The notes below the pieces were generated by a model. It had not been told where the DNA came from. It saw nothing but the letters and a program-made list of their open reading frames with translations, and searched no databases. 9,165 bases of DNA from an uncultured Collinsella sp. GTDB lineage: Bacteria; Actinomycetota; Coriobacteriia; Coriobacteriales; Coriobacteriaceae. Made by a program: the position numbers and the translations under genes. Location of the stretch: assembly GCA_902495945.1 (NCBI GenBank), contig CABUZD010000068.1, positions 1 to 9,165 on the forward strand, written 5' to 3'. Positions 6,052-9,165 of this stretch are shown here, piece by piece (position 1 is the stretch's first letter; each line of letters begins with the position of its first letter).

Positions 6052-6963
6052 TTAAGCACGTGCTGCTTGAGCGATATCGGCTTTGGCGTTTGCGCGTTTG
6101 CCGGCGAGTTCGCAAAAGATCGCGCCGCCGATGATAAGCGCGGCGCCCATCAGACGGACCGGTGTTATGGCTTCGCCCAAAAGGACGGCCGAGAACACGA
6201 CCGCCGAAAGCGGCTCGAGGTAGCCGACGACCGCGACGGTCTGGACGGGCAGCTTGGCGACAGCGCTAAAGTAGAGCAGGCAACCGACGCCGGTGTTGAC
6301 GACGCCGAGCATGACGACGGCGCGCCAATCAATACTGGCGGCGACGCCGGCGAACAGGAACGAGGGGGCGCCCTGCGTGATGAGCGTGAGGACCAGCGCG
6401 GTCACAAAGGCGGCGCTCACCTGGAGCGCGGAGTTCTCGAGGCCCTCGATGTGTGGCGCGCCTTTGCTAGCGATGACCATCAGCGCATAGCAAAATGCCG
6501 AGGCGATGCCGCAGGCGATACCCGCAATGGGCATATTGCCGCCTAGACCTTGCGCTGCAATGAGAAAAGCGCCGCAGGCGACGGCGATAAACCCGGCGAT
6601 TTTGCCGCCGGTCAGCTTTTCGCCAAAGATGAGCGGGGAGAGTGCCATGACAATGATGGGGCCGCAGTAGTACAGCAGCGAGGATACGCCGACGCCGATC
6701 GTCTGGTAGGCGCGGAACAGAAAAATCCAGCTGGCGCCCAGCGCGGCTCCCGAGAGGAGGAGGGCTGCGGCTTCGCGGGGGCGAGATGGCGCCTGCAGCT
6801 TATGGCGTTGGGTGATGACGAGGATGGTGACAAGCGAGAGTGCGCCCAAAAACGTGCGTAGTAGCACGATATCGGAGCTCGGCAGCGCGATGGCAGCGGC
6901 GATGATGCCGTTGGAGCCAAACAATAGCAATGCTGCTAAGTACGTAAGCAGTCCGTTGTTCAT
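6052..6963 (-). CDS. EamA/DMT-superfamily permease
   Basis: This 303-residue membrane protein has about ten hydrophobic helices in two homologous EamA halves (roughly residues 1-136 and 149-286). Conserved features include LLRTFLGALS in the first half, SWIFLFRAYQTIGVGVSSLLYYCGPIIVMALSPLIFGEKLT before the midpoint, and VGYLEPLSAVVFSAVLLGEAITP in the second half. EPLSA...LGE is the typical tail of RhaT/YdcZ/EamA exporters. The family moves amino acids, metabolites or drugs, usually outward; the substrate cannot be assigned here. The ATG at 6963 lies about 10 nt after GAGGGG (6974-6979 on this strand), a slightly long but usable spacing. It is divergent from a LysR regulator with a LysR-type palindrome between them, which makes it the likely target of that regulator. 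Confidence 0.9.
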   Translation of the reverse strand: MNNGLLTYLAALLLFGSNGIIAAAIALPSSDIVLLRTFLGALSLVTILVITQRHKLQAPSRPREAAALLLSGAALGASWIFLFRAYQTIGVGVSSLLYYCGPIIVMALSPLIFGEKLTGGKIAGFIAVACGAFLIAAQGLGGNMPIAGIACGIASAFCYALMVIASKGAPHIEGLENSALQVSAAFVTALVLTLITQGAPSFLFAGVAASIDWRAVVMLGVVNTGVGCLLYFSAVAKLPVQTVAVVGYLEPLSAVVFSAVLLGEAITPVRLMGAALIIGGAIFCELAGKRANAKADIAQAARA

Positions 6964-6977
6964 GCGCTGACATCCCC

Positions 6978-7019
6978 TCTATATCCGTGCATGTTCACTA
7001 TGGGTGAACTGGATATAGA
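6978..7019. promoter_or_regulatory. Nested inverted repeats with a LysR-type box between eamA-type gene and lysR
   Basis: The inner palindrome GTTCAC-TATGG-GTGAAC (6993-7009) fits the LysR-family T-N11-A rule (T6995, A7007). It is flanked by the 9-bp arms TCTATATCC (6978-6986) and GGATATAGA (7011-7019). The two repeats have centres about 2.5 bp apart, so they are separate symmetries. The inner box lies just upstream of the TATAAT of lysR, where the -35 would be. The outer left arm overlaps the end of the permease ribosome site on the other strand. Both genes could therefore be controlled from here. Confidence 0.75.
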
Positions 7020-7030
7020 AGAAAAGCGAA

Positions 7031-7036
7031 TATAAT
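7031..7036 (+). promoter_or_regulatory. -10 element of the lysR promoter
   Basis: A perfect TATAAT lies 46 bp before the GTG start of the LysR gene. No good -35 hexamer is found at 16-18 bp (the 17-bp position reads ACTGGA). The palindrome at 6993-7009 ends 21 bp upstream, so recognition may depend on, or be blocked by, a protein bound there, as is common for autoregulated LysR genes. Confidence 0.55.
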
Positions 7037-7081
7037 GCATAGATAACATGACAAAAGCTCATGCATAGGTGGAGGGGTGCC

Positions 7082-7939
7082 GTGGAAACGAATGTTCAAA
7101 AGATGCAGGTGCTGCTGGAGACCGTGCGCGCCGGCAGTTTTACGCGCGCCGCCGAGCGGCTGAGCTATTCACAGTCGGGCGTGAGCCGTATGGTGGCCGA
7201 TCTTGAGGCCGACTGGGGCTTTAAAGTTCTCGATAGAAGCCGCGAGGGCGTAGTGCTTTCTGCCGACGGGCGGCAAGTTATGCCGGCGGTCGAGGCGCTC
7301 TGTGAGGAATTCACTCGCTTGCAGCGACGGGTGGATGAGATGCGTGGGCTCATGCGCGGCAAAATCTGCATCGGTACGTTTTCGAGTGTGGCGACCCACG
7401 TGCTGCCGCCGGTGATTGCGCACTTTCGCGCCGATCACCCGGACGTCGATTACGAGCTGCTGATGGGTGATTACTCCGAGATTGAGCAATGGGTGGCGGA
7501 AGGCCGCTGCGACCTGGGCTTTATTCCGCGCGAACCACGCGGCGCCGGCATAGCGTCGCGGCCGTTGGTGCAAGACGAGCTGATGGCCGTGGTGCCAGCG
7601 GACTCCTCGCTTGCCACCGCGGAGGTCGTTTCCCTTGCCGATTTGGCCAACGAGCAGTTTATTCTGCTGGAACGCGGCACCGATGACGAGATTACGCCGC
7701 TGTTTCGTCGGGCGGGGCTGGCAGTGCGCTCAAAACTGTCGACTTGGGATGACTATGCGATTATGGCTATGGTCGAGGATGGCTTGGGTGTGAGCATTCT
7801 TCCCGCGCTCATCTTGCGCCGCTGTCAGTTCGATGTTGCCGTGCGTCCGCTCGAGGGGCATCCCCATCGGCAGATCAATGCGATATATCGCACGGCTGAC
7901 GTTTCGCTTGCCGCCGCTCGTTTCCTTGAATACCTCTAA
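7082..7939 (+). CDS. LysR-family transcriptional regulator
   Basis: A regulator of 285 residues, usual for the family. Residues about 4-62 form the N-terminal winged helix-turn-helix (METNVQKMQVLLETVRAGSF start, AAERLSYSQSGVSRMVADLE recognition region, LDRSREGVVLSADG wing). A linker helix follows, then the periplasmic-binding-protein-like effector domain from about residue 88 (KICIGTFSSVATHVLPPVI, GRCDLGFIP, MAMVEDGLGVSILPAL). The GTG at 7082 is chosen because GGAGGGG (7071-7077) is well placed for it; an in-frame ATG at 7061 would place that sequence inside the gene. The effector is unknown, but the divergent EamA-type permease suggests that the regulator responds to that permease's substrate or a toxic compound. 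No clear terminator follows it. Confidence 0.92.
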   Translation: METNVQKMQVLLETVRAGSFTRAAERLSYSQSGVSRMVADLEADWGFKVLDRSREGVVLSADGRQVMPAVEALCEEFTRLQRRVDEMRGLMRGKICIGTFSSVATHVLPPVIAHFRADHPDVDYELLMGDYSEIEQWVAEGRCDLGFIPREPRGAGIASRPLVQDELMAVVPADSSLATAEVVSLADLANEQFILLERGTDDEITPLFRRAGLAVRSKLSTWDDYAIMAMVEDGLGVSILPALILRRCQFDVAVRPLEGHPHRQINAIYRTADVSLAAARFLEYL

Positions 7940-7998
7940 AGGCGCGTACCTGTTGTCCACTGTGGGACAATCCTCGGGGTTCGGTACATTTTCTTATG

Positions 7999-8083
7999 AA
8001 ATTGAACTTTCGAATGAGGTGCCGCGTTATACTGCTGCCTAAATTGAACCCTGGTTCAATTCGTGTTCTATAAATTGAACTTT
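7999..8083 (+). promoter_or_regulatory. Array of AATTGAAC boxes, including a 20-bp palindrome (putative operator)
   Basis: The 12-mer AAATTGAACTTT occurs at 7999-8010 and 8072-8083. Between them AATTGAACC-CT-GGTTCAATT (8042-8061) is a palindrome with perfect 9-bp arms. The boxes start at 7999, 8041 and 8072, so the distances are 42 and 31 bp, close to four and three helical turns. They surround a likely promoter (TTGAAC 8045-8050, TATAAA 8069-8074), with the third box at the predicted transcript start. This arrangement fits cooperative repression, most simply by the HTH protein encoded immediately downstream. The rest of 7940-8101 holds only a short TTGTCC/GGACAA pair (7953-7970). Confidence 0.75.
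8045..8074 (+). promoter_or_regulatory. Candidate promoter of the HTH-aminotransferase gene
   Basis: The -35 TTGAAC (8045-8050) lies inside the palindrome, and the -10 TATAAA (8069-8074) follows after an 18-bp spacer. Transcription would start near 8081, inside the third AATTGAAC box, leaving about 20 nt before the GTG. A second -10-like TATACT lies at 8028-8033, with the first box upstream at a poor 20-bp spacing. Confidence 0.55.
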
Positions 8084-8101
8084 GCCAGCAAGGAGGTTCC
8101 T

Positions 8102-9165
8102 GTGGCCCAAGAGACGTTTAGCGATCGCCTGCGACAGACTATGTCCGATCGCGACGTTCGCCAGTCGGACGTAATCCGCGCATCGGAGATGCTCGGTAAA
8201 AAACTCGGCAAGAGTCAGATGAGCCAATATGTGAGCGGCAAGACGATCCCGCGGCGCGATGTGGCAGAGCTGCTCGCTCGCATTTTGGAGGTCGATGTTA
8301 CCTGGCTGCTTGCCGGTAGCGCCGATCAAGACGAGGCATCATCGCCCCGTAACGTTTCCAAGCCCGAACCCCATCCCTCAGCTCAAATTCCAAGGAGCAC
8401 CACCATGCGTACTTTTTCTAAATCCACCAAGCTTGATAACGTCCTGTATGACGTGCGCGGTCCCGTCGTCGACGAGGCTGCCCGTATGGAGGACGAGGGC
8501 GAGCGCATCCTCAAGCTCAATATCGGCAACCCGGCGCCCTTCGGTTTCCGCACGCCCGACGAGGTCATCAAGGACATGCGCCAGCAGCTGCCCGACTGCG
8601 AAGGCTATTCCAACTCGCGCGGTCTGTTCTCCGCGCGCAAGGCAATCATGCAGTACTCGCAGATCAAAGGCCTGCCCAACGTTCAGATGGAGCACATCTA
8701 CACGGGCAACGGCGTGTCCGAGCTCATTCAGCTTTCGATGAACGCGCGGCTCGACAACGGCGATGAGATCCTGATCCCCAGCCCCGACTACCCGCTCTGG
8801 ACGGCGTGCGCGACCCTTGCCGGCGGCCATCCTGTGCACTACCTGTGCGACGAGCAGGCCGATTGGTATCCCGATCTGCAGGATATGGAGTCCAAGATCA
8901 CGAGCGCGACCAAGGCCCTCGTCATCATCAACCCCAACAACCCCACGGGCTCCGTTTACCCGCGTGAGGTGCTCGAGGGCATCGTTGAGGTTGCGCGCAG
9001 GCACCAGCTCATGATTTTTGCAGACGAGATCTACGACCGCCTGTGCATGGACGGCTATGAGCACGTCTCGATTGCCTCGCTCGCTCCCGATCTGCCCTGT
9101 GTCACCTTTAGCGGCCTTTCCAAGTCGCACATGATCGCGGGCTATCGCATTGGCTGGATGGTGCT
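8102..9165 (+). CDS. alaA: Fused XRE-type HTH regulator and AlaA-type aminotransferase (3' end beyond window)
   Basis: Starting at GTG 8102, with AAGGAGG 5 nt upstream (8090-8096), the frame stays open to the window edge (354 codons seen). Residues about 5-73 are a lambda/XRE-type helix-turn-helix: FSDRLRQTM, then KSQMSQYVSGKTIPRRDVAE as recognition region, then LEVDVTWLLAGS. A Pro/Ser-rich linker covers about 74-101. From Met102 on, the sequence follows E. coli AlaA from its first residues (KLDNVLYDVRGPV, LKLNIGNPAPFGF). AlaA makes alanine from pyruvate with glutamate as amino donor. The PLP site is intact: GNGVSE (202-207), NPNNPTG (277-283), ADEIYD with Asp308, and SGLSK with the Schiff-base Lys341. 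This is fold-type I, class I aminotransferase. The fusion is read directly; its regulatory role is inferred. The aminotransferase part may also be made alone from an internal ribosome site. It is unlike MocR proteins, whose HTH is of the GntR winged type. Confidence 0.88.
   Translation, partial: MAQETFSDRLRQTMSDRDVRQSDVIRASEMLGKKLGKSQMSQYVSGKTIPRRDVAELLARILEVDVTWLLAGSADQDEASSPRNVSKPEPHPSAQIPRSTTMRTFSKSTKLDNVLYDVRGPVVDEAARMEDEGERILKLNIGNPAPFGFRTPDEVIKDMRQQLPDCEGYSNSRGLFSARKAIMQYSQIKGLPNVQMEHIYTGNGVSELIQLSMNARLDNGDEILIPSPDYPLWTACATLAGGHPVHYLCDEQADWYPDLQDMESKITSATKALVIINPNNPTGSVYPREVLEGIVEVARRHQLMIFADEIYDRLCMDGYEHVSIASLAPDLPCVTFSGLSKSHMIAGYRIGWMV
8392..8407 (+). promoter_or_regulatory. Internal ribosome binding site and ATG inside the fused gene
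   Basis: AAGGAG at 8392-8397 lies 7 nt before the in-frame ATG at 8405 (Met102 of the fusion). This ATG falls exactly where free-standing AlaA proteins begin (MRTFSKSTKLDNV here). It suggests a second product, an aminotransferase without the HTH domain, from the same mRNA. Confidence 0.7.

Noticed and set aside
7035..7068. ATGCATAG direct repeat near the lysR start
   Set aside because: Eight bases including the self-complementary ATGCAT; short and without further support.
7953..7970. Terminator for the LysR gene (TTGTCC...GGACAA)
   Set aside because: The stem has only six base pairs with a 6-nt loop and no T-run follows; it is too weak to call.
8102..9165. Classification of the fused gene as a MocR/PdxR regulator
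   Set aside because: The DNA-binding part is a lambda/XRE-type helix-turn-helix with a SQYVSGKTIPRR recognition region, not the GntR winged helix that defines MocR.

Overview
The window looks like chromosome of a GC-rich, gut-associated actinobacterium of the Coriobacteriia, most likely Collinsella or a close relative. This is an inference from three things: the high G+C content with strong Shine-Dalgarno sequences and several GTG starts, a typical Gram-positive bile salt hydrolase, and the gene mix. I saw no phage, insertion sequence, CRISPR, tRNA or rRNA.

Layout, left to right. (1) 1-442, minus: the N-terminal part of an alpha/beta hydrolase (Fes/IroE-type esterase fold) that runs off the left edge. 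(2) A strong terminator at 471-513 ends a minus-strand AzgA/PbuG-type purine permease (541-1851). (3) Divergent from it, a small peptide-deformylase-like gene (2045-2464) that keeps the metal ligands but has Met where the catalytic Glu should be. A perfect 22-bp tandem duplication and a strong terminator follow. (4) A bile salt hydrolase (2618-3583) with all catalytic residues, convergent with (5) a minus-strand Kup potassium transporter (3665-5893); a shared terminator hairpin lies between them. (6) A minus-strand EamA/DMT permease (6052-6963) divergent from a LysR regulator (7082-7939). The space between them holds a near-ideal LysR-type palindrome, so the regulator probably controls the permease and itself. 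(7) 8102-9165, plus: an open frame running off the right edge that joins an XRE-type helix-turn-helix domain, without a stop codon, to an AlaA-type glutamate-pyruvate aminotransferase. Upstream lies an array of AATTGAAC boxes (one a palindrome) spaced by about 42 and 31 bp, close to whole helical turns, and overlapping the likely promoter.

The most interesting part is the right end. The aminotransferase part starts exactly where a free-standing AlaA starts and has its own AAGGAG ribosome binding site inside the fused frame. One gene could therefore yield both an HTH-aminotransferase and a free aminotransferase. The operator array suggests that the HTH part regulates its own gene. This resembles in logic, but not in DNA-binding domain, the MocR/PdxR (GntR-aminotransferase) regulators.

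Most other genes are transporters or single metabolic enzymes in one-gene transcription units. Terminators or palindromes separate most of them.
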